From Sarcocystis neurona (lineage: Eukaryota > Apicomplexa > Conoidasida > Eucoccidiorida > Sarcocystidae): 64,000 nt of DNA. The notes under the pieces are model-generated. The model did not search any database, had not been told where the DNA came from, and saw nothing but the letters and a program-made list of their open reading frames with translations. Made by a program: the position numbers and the translations under genes. The stretch is taken from positions 484,839-548,838 of the forward strand of contig KL647295.1 of the NCBI GenBank assembly GCA_000727475.1. Reading direction: 5' to 3'. The first letter of the stretch is position 1. Every line of letters starts with the position of its first letter. This document shows, piece by piece, positions 31,498 to 42,506 of this stretch.

Positions 31498-31576
31498 CTG
31501 CAAAGGTGGCGCTCTCTTCATTGCTAAGCGCCAGCAGAAGTATGACAGATAATTTTACATATTCAGAAACAGCCAT
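31498..31576 (-). CDS. Signal-peptide-like first exon
   Basis: ATG at 31576 opens 26 codons with a hydrophobic core typical of a secretory signal or signal anchor (KLSVILLLALSNEESATFA). It ends at a consensus donor, GCAG|GTGAAA, in phase 1. Two continuations fit the phase. One joins the extended exon starting at 30818 of the four-helix gene, giving a 216-residue product. The other joins an exon from about 31034 (cccaaaagccgcag|AATTG), which encodes a Pro/Thr/Ser-rich segment (QADYVAADHVWSACTYP). Either would make a secreted or membrane protein. The plus strand just to the left (31127-31188) also shows a possible exon ending TCAA|GTAAGG. Confidence 0.35.
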
Positions 31577-31659
31577 ACAAGCGTCACACGTATTCTATTA
31601 CAACAGATAGAATCCAGTAGAATTCTGACTTGTCCCTGGTATAAGTTCCCCTCTGCAGC

Positions 31660-32147
31660 NNNNNNNNNNNNNNNNNNNNNNNNNNNNNNNNNNNNNNNNN
31701 NNNNNNNNNNNNNNNNNNNNNNNNNNNNNNNNNNNNNNNNNNNNNNNNNNNNNNNNNNNNNNNNNNNNNNNNNNNNNNNNNNNNNNNNNNNNNNNNNNNN
31801 NNNNNNNNNNNNNNNNNNNNNNNNNNNNNNNNNNNNNNNNNNNNNNNNNNNNNNNNNNNNNNNNNNNNNNNNNNNNNNNNNNNNNNNNNNNNNNNNNNNN
31901 NNNNNNNNNNNNNNNNNNNNNNNNNNNNNNNNNNNNNNNNNNNNNNNNNNNNNNNNNNNNNNNNNNNNNNNNNNNNNNNNNNNNNNNNNNNNNNNNNNNN
32001 NNNNNNNNNNNNNNNNNNNNNNNNNNNNNNNNNNNNNNNNNNNNNNNNNNNNNNNNNNNNNNNNNNNNNNNNNNNNNNNNNNNNNNNNNNNNNNNNNNNN
32101 NNNNNNNNNNNNNNNNNNNNNNNNNNNNNNNNNNNNNNNNNNNNNNN
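31660..32147. other. Assembly gap (488 N)
   Basis: A run of undetermined bases. Any frame reported across it is meaningless. The flanks are ordinary single-copy sequence. Confidence 1.
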
Positions 32148-33306
32148 GAAAACAACACTACTACTGGTAATTTTTGAAGCGTTTTATTGTCGTGTTCGAC
32201 TAAGGCGAAGCTCTCAGGAGTGTCACGTTAGGAAACGCGCACCAGAAGCATAGAAGTGTGAAGGCTGATTTTGCCTGCGAGTGCGCTGTACTCGATTACC
32301 GAGGTAGGATGGTGGTTAATTTACCTTGTGTAGTAGGAGACAGTTTGTTTGTGAAGAGGACCCGACGGAGGAGGAGTGAGAGAGAACTGCGTGCGTGAAC
32401 TCGATACCTTTCAGAGGTGTGGATCAGGTTAAGGGTTGTGAGGGAAGCTGAATGAATGCGTATGCGTAGAACGAAGTTCACACACATCTAAGACTGTGCA
32501 CACAGGTTAATGCCTGCATTGTGTAACGTATGAGTTCACGAAGCGTAGACGACGCGCATCCAGTAAGTAAAGTCTTCTCAAAAGACCTGCTAAGAAGTCA
32601 GTTCCTGAGAATGCCAGATACTTTACTTCTCCGCACACAGTGTTGCACGCAAGGGACCGAGCTTACCTAAGCGTGTTCGTCTCTGTACTCCACTGTTTAT
32701 GCAGGAAAGGCTCAGGTATTTCTGAAGCCTGAGCCCTGCGGTGTTGCACGCAGCAAAACATCAATTTCCCATAAGCACCTTGGCACTGTCACCACCATGG
32801 TTTTTTCGCGGACTTCAGACTGGAGCGTTCCACCTGAATTTTTACAGCGTACCACCTGCATTTTACTGACGTACACCACGCCACGTACTGCAGTTCGTTT
32901 TAGTTTGCTCTGCAGTGCATAGTGTATTCATGGTTGTGGAGCCATTTGCAAGGTGAGCAAGGCTCCTCTGGTAGGATGAATGGCACTTGACACATGTCAT
33001 AAAATGTATACTACCACGTAAGCCGCTGTACAGAGAAAGGGTGAGTTGTACATACATGCATACAAATATATGCAGTGATTCCTTGTATCCGGCCTCCCGG
33101 TGAAGGCGTAATTACACATATTTTGGGTGCACGAACTTATCCTCAGTGTACGCAACTACGGTTGTTCACCGTAGCCGTGCACACAAGTCTACACTCTCGT
33201 AGACACGGTGTGTGGTGCTTTTTCCTGTTGATCTTTGACCCCTCGCCTTTTCTGCTTTTTCGTGCCCTTTTCTTCAACTCTTCTGTTTCTCCTGCCCGGT
33301 GTAAAA
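32148..33306. other. Single-copy stretch, no supported gene
   Basis: Only frames below 65 codons, none with a motif. Two copies of a cacctgaatttttacagcg / cacctgcattttactgacg element sit side by side at about 32832-32872. I see no gene. Confidence 0.4.
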
Positions 33307-33480
33307 GCAGCCTTCGACGTCAACAGCGGTACGCAATTGTCGCGTGTCACCACTTACATCTTTCAGGGAACTGTTCCGTTAATGGATTTATTTCTGCACC
33401 AGGATATAGACGTAAGGAAAACCTACACGGGTGTATGTCTACGGGTACGGGCACGGCGGAATCCACAGTCGCGGCAGTGA
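33307..33480 (+). CDS. Candidate exon after a long pyrimidine tract
   Basis: A ~70-base pyrimidine tract at 33235-33300 ends in gtgtaaaagcag. It is followed by a frame (AFDVNSGTQLSRVTTYIFQ, then GTVPLMDLFLHQDIDVRK) ending TGA at 33480. The tract looks like an unusually long acceptor region. No ATG lies in frame, so this would be an internal or terminal exon of an unidentified plus-strand gene. Confidence 0.25.
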   Translation, partial: AAFDVNSGTQLSRVTTYIFQGTVPLMDLFLHQDIDVRKTYTGVCLRVRARRNPQSRQ

Positions 33481-36091
33481 GCGCTTTCCGATGTCACGTC
33501 AACCTGCAAGCAGACCTATGGTAGCACTGCTCGGAATCATATCCCTACGGAAGCCGTACCTTACTTGAGTGTATATCTGTACGCAGACACGTGCCACGAG
33601 AAGCTACACGCGTGAATAAATCTGCCGGTGTAGTGCAAAAATTAACAATAAGACAGATCCAACAGTTGATAAAGGAGTAGGTACGTACACGTGTAAGAGT
33701 CGCAGACAGGGGAATGAGCTAATAATGGGGGCGGGGGGGGGGCTAAACAAAGGCTAGACAGACAGCAGGTATACAAGAAGGTGTGGGTAGTGGTGGATCG
33801 ACACAGCTACAGACATTGACGGGCTGGATAAATATGTGTTCAAACATAACCTTTGTAAACGCGAGCGTACCAGAATACGCATTCGACGGGAACACCCTGT
33901 TGGACGCTGGGTGAACAGTGGAGTTTTTGTGGTTGGCTTTACATACAGAACACTGCATACTTCAAGGGATTGTTCAAACCCACTACAACCACCATCCCAC
34001 TGAATGCTCCTGTGGTAAGAAATCTCGAAAAGCACGTTGAGGCGCTCTTAAGCATTAACGTTCTGACAAGTGTAACATTGTAAACCGCGGTTACATTGTA
34101 TCAGTATTACACCGGAAAGGCACCTCCACATTATTAACCCTATAAGTAACTGTCTGCGTATAGATATATACGAATAAACTCATAGACGTTTTGCGCCTGG
34201 GGAGCTAAGTTTTCAACGTAAGAGGTACGTACAACAGAAACGCACACGAATGTACAAGTGTCTTTACGAGCTCGTACAGAACGAATTTTCTGATGGGGGA
34301 TATTTTTGTAGCCCTTGTAGCTACGTAAAGGTCTCTTCGCATGTGTGTGGGTCGGTACGCATGTGGACTCAGGGATCGAAGGTGTCTCACGCTCTGTGCA
34401 GAAGTGTCTGAATCACAGCTTCTCTCCTTATTTACACTCGCGTAACACGGTGATCTCTCCTCTGTATGTGTGTCTTCGTGGTCGGAAGGGCACTGGAGTA
34501 TATGTACGCGTCCTTGCATACAACATATTTCCTCACTGTTTTCGCGTAACTTCTCCTCCCCCTTCGTTCTACAGACCCTGTTTCTCGTGGCAGCAAACAT
34601 GCAGCAATGTGCCTTTTGGGACAGCCAGTAGTCTGCTTGTCTTCGTACACGGTTCATATAAGTACATGCGTATCCACTTGCATATATACAAATGCACATG
34701 CGTGTACTTACACTTGAATCGTCACTGTCTGTACAATTCGTTCATCTCATTTCCGCTTGCTGGGTGCTCCTGAGACCGGAAACATTCCGTGCTTTACAGA
34801 AACGTTTGATGAGGTCAAGCCTTTGGCGGGTACTACAAAAATTATTTATTTCACCTGCCAGAATAAATATAAGCCAACGTTGTCACCAAGAAAAGCGGCA
34901 CGTACACCTTCCTGGCGTTCCCCTACGAAACAAAAATACTACTACTACATCATCACGAATCTGTCCAGTCAACACGTACGCAGATATTTGTAAACAACTA
35001 CTTTCCACCATATGCCCGTGGGCACCGCGTGGGCCACGGCTTTCCGGTATACAGGAAGTATGCACACCTATGCGTGTACACACACATAGCAGAGATATGC
35101 AGATGTATGTATACTTGAGGTATACATGCGATTATGTCTGCGCAAGTATCTACGGACAGTTACAGGGGTAGTCACCCCTGTATTCTCGTGTCCGCGCGGA
35201 GCAGTGTAGACGAGTAGTCATTATATATACATATATACATACACATATAGACACTTGTATGTACATACGCAGTCGTGTATTTGCAGATATATATGTGCGT
35301 GCATATATAATAATATGGAGCAGCGCCGTAGAGCACCCGGCCGTGGCACTATACAATATTGGTGTACCTGTGTTGTTCTTCGTGTGGCACGTCAGTCCTC
35401 GTACACACATATACAGATATCAACACACAGATACGTACACCCGCACACCGCTACACATACACGCATACGTATAGGTATCTGCATGAGGTAGCGACCGCAG
35501 GGACACAAACAAATACGTGGACCTGTTACACGTGTCCACGTTTATGTGTAGAAATTTTATTGCTTCAGTCCTCCCCCCATCCTGCCCCCTCGCACACGAG
35601 CATTTTAGACCCGCAGCCGGCTGTCACATAGTTGGGGACATCAGTGTACAAAATAAATATCCAAATACGTACAAACACCCACGAACATGCGTAATTTCCT
35701 CAACGTGTCCCCGTAATCTTTTCGCCTCATCATTCAACTCCCTTGTTCCTCAGCTGAGTCTATCTTTCCCATTTCATTATCCCTCTAGAGAGCTGCCTAA
35801 ACGCCTGTAGAGGCTGGCATCCCGCGCCCCCGTTTATCCTTCCCTCATCGCCCTCTGACTTCGTTTGACTTTATTATCCTCCACCTTCTCCGTAATACGT
35901 CATCAGCCCCCTCACGCCCGTTTCTACCGTTCGAAGAGTCGCCTCCCAGTTCCCCATGCCTCACTGTGAGGCCCGCAGCAGATCCACCACTTCGTTTCTC
36001 TTTGTTCCCTCCTTCACCTGTCTATCTACACGTATGTGTGGGATGAAGCCCGCACGTGGACTGTTACACATTACTGCTACACGCACGGTTC
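33481..36091. other. Single-copy stretch with weak ORFs and TA microsatellite
   Basis: Contains a 164-codon minus-strand frame (34699-34205), a plus-strand frame at 34757-34993 with the protein-like start PETGNIPCFTETFDEVKPLA, and TA/CATA microsatellite at 35100-35480. Pyrimidine-rich DNA runs from 35540 to 36020. A poly-G run lies at 33728-33742. No frame has a domain or a decisive splice site. Confidence 0.35.
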
Positions 36092-36513
36092 CTACGCCGG
36101 TACACCACTAACGGTCTCTTCACACCAGCTTTTGTCCGCATTGCGTAGGAACCTTTTCCGGGCGCCGCGTCCTGTGTAACAGGCAGCGGCACACCAGAAT
36201 ATGACTGCAGTGCAAAGAAACACATCTCCACTTACGCATACACCGCACGGATTGGTATGTCCCCACAGCCACTCCGCATACGTCGACAGCGTGCAGAGCT
36301 GCGTCGTCAAACAAATTCCTCCCGTCGTAAACGCCAGTAAGGCGCATCCATTGACCATGCAAACAAGTGCTGTTCTCTTGCACGTCCTCACGTCCGGTGG
36401 CCCCTCGTGGCGCATCAGAATTGCCGCAAACAAACCGTACGCGACGCTTGTGCACAAAAGTACTGGTATTGCAATATACAGCTTCGGAAACCACAGCACG
36501 CCTCCCGTCAGGC
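36092..36513 (-). CDS. Four-helix membrane protein, terminal exon (family member 2)
   Basis: The acceptor ttctgctttgtcag leads into a frame starting in phase 1 and ending TAG at 36092 (139 residues after the split codon). It carries hydrophobic segments LYIAIPVLLCTSVAYGLFAA, the region after CKRTALVCM, and DVFLCTAVIFWCAAACY. These match helices 2-4 of the protein at 27.9-30.8 kb in order and spacing. Both exons begin at the same phase with a G-[IL]-[AT]-G-G-[AV]-L motif, so they are probably paralogues. The loop between helices 3 and 4 holds four Cys. The first exon(s) with helix 1 are unresolved. One candidate at about 36900-36790 reads AVLFAALVLRCSMVRLF but uses a poor donor (G|GTCCAG). Confidence 0.5.
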
Positions 36514-38571
36514 CTGACAAAGCAGAACAGCACCCAAAGTCCAGATGCCACCAACAAACAACGTAAAAACGCCTCAGACCTGCACAGCTGTTGGGTGAAG
36601 AATGGGAACTTTAACACGAAAGCAACCACAGAAAAATAAGACGTACGCAGGAAACCAAGAATATGCGTGGAAAGCTGAACCAGGGAACCAAAGGCGGCAC
36701 GACACGAAGAAACACGACATAGCAGCCCGAAGTCGCACTGACCGGCACAACGCTGTGAAACAAACGAGCAACAACACGCAGATACGAGCAGCGATTTGGA
36801 AACGCAGGAAAAGCTGGACCAATGACGCAGGACGCCTTCAGAAATAAGCGCACCATACTACAACGCAAGACAAGCGCAGCAAACAGCACAGCCCTACTGA
36901 GCGCCTGTACACGTCAAAAGAAGCTACACGGGGGGTCGCAGCAAGAAAACAGTGTAACAATACAGTGCTTCTAGTGCGCATATGTACGCAGCGTGGGGCA
37001 TGCGCTACACAAACGCATTCAACTGTTCATTTATCCCATGAACACGTTGACCGTAAGACCGGTAGAGACCGAACCAGAGAAACTAGGGGTTGCACGAAAT
37101 CCTCAAAAAATCTCAAGCTCCTATTGATTTTCTGCACCGAACCGCTTCCACGCATACGCAAATATACTCCACCCACCTACTGATAAGGCAGACGTGGCTG
37201 TGATATGGTTACACATTGCACACGTACCTAAGTACAACGACATGCAGATAAACGTGGACACATACGCATATAGTTGACGTACCGCAGAAGGGCCTAAATT
37301 GATACATATAAACATTCGTGGAGTCTACTTTCCTTTGGCCGCGTACGAATATTTACATAAAATAGATGCTGTTCTATCGTTCCACAAGACAAAAGGCTCG
37401 CAAGCAAACACGCAAAAGCTATGTCTCAGCAGCTGAGATCCTGAAAAAGGGCCCTACAGGACTAATTGGAAAGAACAAATAGTGCACCCGCCAATTTGTG
37501 TACGGCTGAGTACCCTCGCAATGTACGTCACACACGTACGATTGATCCAGATATTACACCTTTGACTACTGCTCTCTATATAGCACTGTGGCACATGACC
37601 GGGGTGTCCGTATTTATCCCCGTAACGCTCACACCCACTTTTTGCGTAGAGTTTTCGCTCGCCGACAAGAAAAGCCGCATTCTGCTGTGTATGACATGGC
37701 TACCACACCAATGGCGGCAACAATATCAAATTTGACTTATCAGTGTCCTGAACGGTTGTACACGCATGCAAGTGTACCTCGTGTCTCCCACGCACACCCC
37801 TCTGCGTCTGCAAAAGAACCCCGAAGAAGTCACGTAAACATAGACACGTGTGGATGGTCTATACGAATAGCTACGTGTGCCGCATTCTCAGTAACACCAC
37901 TATTTCAGGACCTATACGTAAATCGACGAAGGCATGCCTCGCGACAGTCTATGCACAAAAACTATTAGGATACCACACACGTCTTCATTGGCGTCTCGCA
38001 CACGTAGTCGTAAGATCTGGCGAAGTAGATAATGTGTCACCGGTACTCCATATTACACGCCGCAGTGCGAGGTCTCCTGTACCTATGTAGCCGTACCTAT
38101 ACAGAGAGGCAAATCTCACATGAACAACGTGGTCTGCACAGAATACCTCCTTCACAAGTGTAGAAATATTGACACGTGTCTCGCTTCTTGACATACGTAT
38201 GATGCTTCTTTAGAAGGGACTTCTGTTCCCTATGCTCCCACAAAAGCCTCTTCAACACCAGTCTTCCTGAAGGGTTCGTTGTTCCATTTCTTAGGGCGAA
38301 AAAAAAAAATTCCGACGTCCTCTCCGCAAGCGTTGTGTCCCCCCAGCTCGACACAAAGATAGCTACTCCTTACGCAAATGTTCTACTGACTTTGCATATG
38401 CTTCAGTTCCGCGTACAATCGTGAGTTGGAGTATTACTGCGCCTGTTGCGCATGTCACGAAGTGGTGATTCACGAACCGAAAACTCTCTTCCCCTTACGT
38501 CTTCTCTACCAAAAAATCCACTTCCCGACTGCGTCGTGACACGTGCACGTGGGGGATGAAAAGTTCGACAG
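36514..38571. other. Single-copy stretch; probable 5' part of the 36-kb gene, otherwise unassigned
   Basis: Minus-strand hydrophobic frames between 36600 and 36900 probably include the missing first exon of the four-helix gene. Plus-strand frames at 37466-38090 and a minus-strand frame at 38354-38097 are of uncertain value. An A9 run sits at 38301-38310. No further gene can be supported. Confidence 0.35.
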
Positions 38572-38859
38572 CTCCCCCATGCATCACACAGGGCCGCTCA
38601 CATTCCTCCGGCACCGCTACCATCAATTGACCTCCGCGTACCTGCTAACAAGCCCACAGTGGCGCAGATCCACGCGGTAAAACTCTCTCCTACAGGCAAA
38701 TCCATGGCAGCAAAGCAGGGAGCGATAACAGCGCCAACCGAAAAAGTAGTAGCACCCGCTGCAGCAGACCCTAAACAAGTGCGCCTGGCAGCCCCCCCAA
38801 CAGCACCCGTGGCTGCAGCGGCTGTACGCGCAGGTCGAGGAGAAAAAGTGTCACCTTAG
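38572..38859 (+). CDS. Pro/Ala/Lys-rich C-terminal exon
   Basis: A frame open from about 38560 runs to TAG at 38859 and reads like a disordered protein tail: HIPPAPLPSIDLRVPANKP, then HAVKLSPTGKSMAAKQG, then Ala/Pro/Val repeats and GRGEKVSP. There is no in-frame ATG, so it must be spliced to upstream exons; gttcgacag at 38563-38571 is a possible acceptor. A donor before the stop (CGCAG|GTCGAG) could extend the gene further. Function unknown; the partner exons were not found. Confidence 0.35.
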   Translation, partial: LPHASHRAAHIPPAPLPSIDLRVPANKPTVAQIHAVKLSPTGKSMAAKQGAITAPTEKVVAPAAADPKQVRLAAPPTAPVAAAAVRAGRGEKVSP

Positions 38860-39803
38860 CCGTACGGGAAAAAAAGGAAGATTCGACACCTGCGAAGGAG
38901 AAGCGCTGTGGAAGCAGCCGCCGGGAAGTCGCCAGACTAACGAGTACCCTCAAGACAAGTTCACACGCCAGTCAGCCTCGCAAAACATTGGGGAAAGTTC
39001 CGTAAGCCTTGCACCACGAAGCAGACGGAAACACAGTGAATTCACGGGTTTGCATGCGCCACACTAGCTGGGGAACAAGAAATTCGACAGATTTATCTGT
39101 ATTGCGAAAATGGGCGCATGAGTTCGAGATGGGCAGTAGTACAAGCCACGCATTTTTCTTCAGTTCTGATCTTCGCGTCGCATTTCATGCCCGAGCGTCT
39201 CGATGTATCCCTGCACTACAATCAAGAGTTGCTGCGTTGGTACAGGTGCTTGCGTTCCTGCTACGGTGTTGCTGACGCCGCCTCTGCTGCGCAGTGGCTG
39301 TTGCTGGTGCTGTAGTGAAACTGTAACGAGAAACACTTCAAGGAGACAGTAAGGAAGGTGTTTGGAGCTTAATATGAACGGTCCACTAGCCATAGCGCAG
39401 GAGCACGTGATGGGTTTTTGTTTGTTGGCTGGTGCCGCAGCTCCATTGGTTCCTTTTTACTGTTGTCGAAAATGGGCCTGACACCACTGCTGTTCCTTTA
39501 AGTTGAACTGGATGATTAGATTGTGAGAACGACCATCCTTGAAGCAGAGAGGAGACTTCTGCGCATGTAAACTGGTAACTGTCTGGGCGAGCAGCCGCTG
39601 CAGTGTTGGGCACCCACTCTCTCCCTGCTGCAGCTGCTCTCTCCCCGTAAAATATAAATTGCACATCTCTCTTGAACAGCACGCGATGATTGTACATCTA
39701 TTCGCTTACCACTATTATTCGTAGTTACTACCGTTTTGCCGGCTTCCTATTGGTGCCGCGGGGGTGGTGATGCCCGAACGATCGTCTCCCGGAGTAGTTT
39801 CAG
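38860..39803. other. Single-copy stretch with minus-strand exon candidates
   Basis: On the minus strand, 39393-39160 (ending VQGYIETLGHEMRREDQN) and 39697-39457 (KDGRSHNLIIQFNLKEQQW) read protein-like. Possible acceptors (tttctcgttacag) precede the former. They could be 3' exons of the minus-strand gene suggested at 40.7 kb, but I could not phase them. Confidence 0.3.
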
Positions 39804-39985
39804 CGGGGGCAGCAGCCGCAGCAGCAGCAGACCAGCAGCAACAGCCGGAGCTGCAGCAGCAGGAGTCACACCAGTAGCAGCAGCAGTAGTAGTGGTGGGG
39901 GCCGTGTCTACAACTAACACACTACCACCACGACAACACGAGCTCGCAGCAGACGGACTGGAATCCACGGGTGACGGATTAGCAG
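39804..39985 (+). CDS. Ala/Val-rich exon candidate
   Basis: Following agtagtttcag, a frame reads GAAAAGVTPVAAAVVVVGAV (a possible membrane helix) and then a polar segment LPPRQHELAADGLESTGDG. This is the only CAG-dense patch in the 21-42 kb island. The minus strand across it is also open and Ala/Thr-rich, so the coding strand is uncertain. No start codon or partner exon identified. Confidence 0.25.
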
Positions 39986-40859
39986 GGCGGTTCCTCTGTA
40001 TCCATATTTATAATTCTCATCATCTACGTACGTTTGTTTTCCGCGCTTGGTCAGCTGCGACAACCCTCCTACGTCACACATGAGTACTTCGACAGAGTTA
40101 CCGGGTGTCTCCTGACTTTCCTCAAGCCCGCCTGTCTCCTCGTGCCGCTCAGTCACGGCTGCACTTCACAGTCCGGTATGCTCTGCTTCGAGTTAGACAC
40201 AGTATCTGTGTGTCTGGGTACCGGTTTGTACGCATGTTTTCTGTAAATAGGTATATAATCGTACGATTATTCGACCCCACTTTACGGAGCACTTCTGTGG
40301 AAAAGAGTCAGTGGGAAACTTTCCGTATACGATTTAAAATGCGTACACATCCATCTATATATACACATATATATATACGCATCAATGTATGACATTAGTG
40401 TAGGGCTGCGCACAGGGGCACTGAACGACACTGGCTTATGGTCATGTTTAAACTTCGTGCACGACACTATGATCTCAATAATTCGTATACCTGGACGTAT
40501 CGGAGTAGGTGCAACCCTCTGGTCCAAGGTAGTCGTCCTTCAGCTGAAATGGACTTTCGTTATCATGGATGAACAGAGTAACAATATAAGCCGCCAAATT
40601 AGTTGTAGTGTGGAGCTTTCAAAACCTGAAGCTCCTTCATGCGTGAGAATTCTTGACACTTAGCCTCCTATAGGCATGGGCACCCACAAAGTCTCAAATA
40701 GTAAATACCTGCTGCATTTGCCACCATCTTTAATGAGCCGATATAAGGTGACCTCAAAGATTTACTTTCAGAGAGGGCACGTATTTGTGCTTGTGCAAGT
40801 GCGAGTGGGAAGTAGGTTTCGGAGTATGGCCAGGGGGAGACCTTGGTGACACACAAGCT
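39914..40859 (-). CDS. Candidate split gene of unknown function
   Basis: An exon at 40859-40709 is framed by a good acceptor (gcaatactgtgctattcag) and donor (GCAG|GTATTT). It encodes a non-repetitive segment including VSPWPYSETYFPLALAQAQ and SPYIGSLKMVANAA, ending in phase 1. Further down the same strand, 40543-40491 is a possible 53-nt exon (LKDDYLGPEGCTYSDTS) between gtccatttcag and GTATAC. A frame at about 40156-39914 reads VEVLMCDVGGLSQLTKRGKQ and DDENYKYGYR. The phases of the three do not all agree, so the exact structure is open. No domain recognised. Confidence 0.3.
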
Positions 40860-42027
40860 CTGAATAGCACAGTATTGCAGGAAGAATAACACATTCTGGT
40901 ATAAATTGCCTGCATCTGTATACAGTGATCGACAGCAGGGATGTCACCTGCTGCGCACGTGTTCAGCTACACTAGATAACTAATCTCCTTTCGCGCGACA
41001 TCCAACTCCTCCATGCCATGCTGTAGTGTGTTTCTTCCCCTTTGTAGTTATGGTGCCTCTTGCACGTAGTGATCTGCAAAGCAACTCGTCTCGATAACCA
41101 ACTATGCTCAGTGCCCAGGTTCTTTGTTCGTCACTGTTTTGTCTCTCGCTTTCCCGTTGAACGTACATGCGTGTCAAAACGCAGAGGGAGGACGAGTTTG
41201 CATCAACAGTGTAAAACACCATATAACTTGCTCACGCACGTCGTGTACGTAGTAACACTGTGTACACCTATACACATGCAGTCTGTGTGTGTGGTACACA
41301 GGTATATCTATGCTATAACTAGTTACATAACTGTGAACTACCGCTCAACGAGGGCGAACGCCACGCTCCGCGGCCTCCTTTCGGCTTATCACGCGTCAGC
41401 AGCAGAGAGAAGGCAATCGCACGTTACCTGCGTTTGCGGTCGCATCGTGGACGGCACCTGTCGTACAGTAGTCGTAGAAACTCGGCTGCACCTCCTTCAA
41501 CTCCATCACTTGCAAAAGCCCTATATGCAGTATTTACAACGATATGTACCTGTAGATATCCAGCAGCTAACTGCTCAAACGTGCAGCTTGAAGTCCAAAT
41601 TGATTCCATAAATACACGTATGTTCAATGTGGAACGTACTGCACCATCCGGTTCTAGATACTTTCGCTACAATGCTTGGCGAGTAGCATGTCCCCCTGCT
41701 TTACCTCGTCTTTATTGTACGAAAGCGTTCCCACGTAGGAATAGTCTAAAATCCTATGTCATCTTTCAAAATGCATTCCCTCCTGTGTCTGCAGTGATTC
41801 TCTCACTCCTTTTGCACTGCATCCCCTTCACCCCGGGGCAGTGTAGACTGGCCACTAGAGGGGCCCCACTACTCCCCGAAGACGGACGTGTCTATTACGC
41901 ATACCCCGTGAGCATTTACAGATACAAGCACATATCACATACGACTGCTTGCTGCGGCTGATAACAGCACACTCGCCTTCTTGCTGTGTAAAGCCGTCGA
42001 AGCGTCCTGCTTCTTCACGGCCGCGGA
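40860..42027. other. Single-copy stretch, no supported gene
   Basis: Frames up to 183 codons exist on the plus strand (41060-41611 and 41434-41961). The second contains a hydrophobic segment (SAVILSLLLHCIPFTPG) but lacks consistent splice or start signals. I make no gene call. Confidence 0.35.
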
Positions 42028-42270
42028 ATGCCGAAGTGTGCCGGCACATCAGTATACGTATGCCGGCGGCGGAGCGACAGACAGGTCGGTGCAGAAGCAA
42101 GAAAAGTGAGGTGCACCTGCTCAAGTAACGCGTGTCCAGCAGCAAGTGAAACGCATGCGCACGAGCACGACGAAGTTCTGTGCAGTGAACTTGACGAAAA
42201 CGAGCAAGTGCAGCACACAGGAGACCCACCCGCGTGCGGCAGGCTTGAGCTGCCGCAGCCCACGTCATAA
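42028..42270 (+). CDS. Acidic/Cys-containing tail ORF
   Basis: An 80-codon plus-strand frame ending TAA at 42270. After a Cys/Arg segment it reads SETHAHEHDEVLCSELDENE, an acidic polar tail. It could be a stand-alone small ORF or the last exon of a gene whose earlier exons lie in 41.0-42.0 kb. No domain recognised. Confidence 0.25.
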   Translation: MPKCAGTSVYVCRRRSDRQVGAEARKVRCTCSSNACPAASETHAHEHDEVLCSELDENEQVQHTGDPPACGRLELPQPTS

Positions 42271-42506
42271 GCAGCAGCAAGGAAACTGCACGCGCCGCAG
42301 CATCATGTACACAAGTGCCCTGCGACTAAAATGGGTAATCCGGCAGCAACCGATTATATGCGCAGCAGCAAGAGAGAGGACGGTGTCTTTTCCCGACACG
42401 TGCGGCCGCAGCAGAACGAGCGACGTACAAAGTACGTAAAAGCAAAAGGCGTGCAGCGGGCAGAAGCGAGAGAGACACGATAGTGCGCCAGTATCAAGTG
42501 AAGCCA

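Noticed and set aside
31598..32158. A 186-codon minus-strand ORF.
   Set aside because: Almost all of it lies across the 488-base N gap.
34757..35171. Two overlapping plus-strand frames with protein-like starts.
   Set aside because: Both cannot be coding. Neither has a clear acceptor or domain, and the downstream halves run into microsatellite.
42015..42263. A minus-strand frame beginning with an MGCGSSS-like myristoylation motif.
   Set aside because: The first codon is GTG, not ATG, and no ATG supplies Gly at position 2. The remainder reads as repeat-biased Cys/Ser/Leu.
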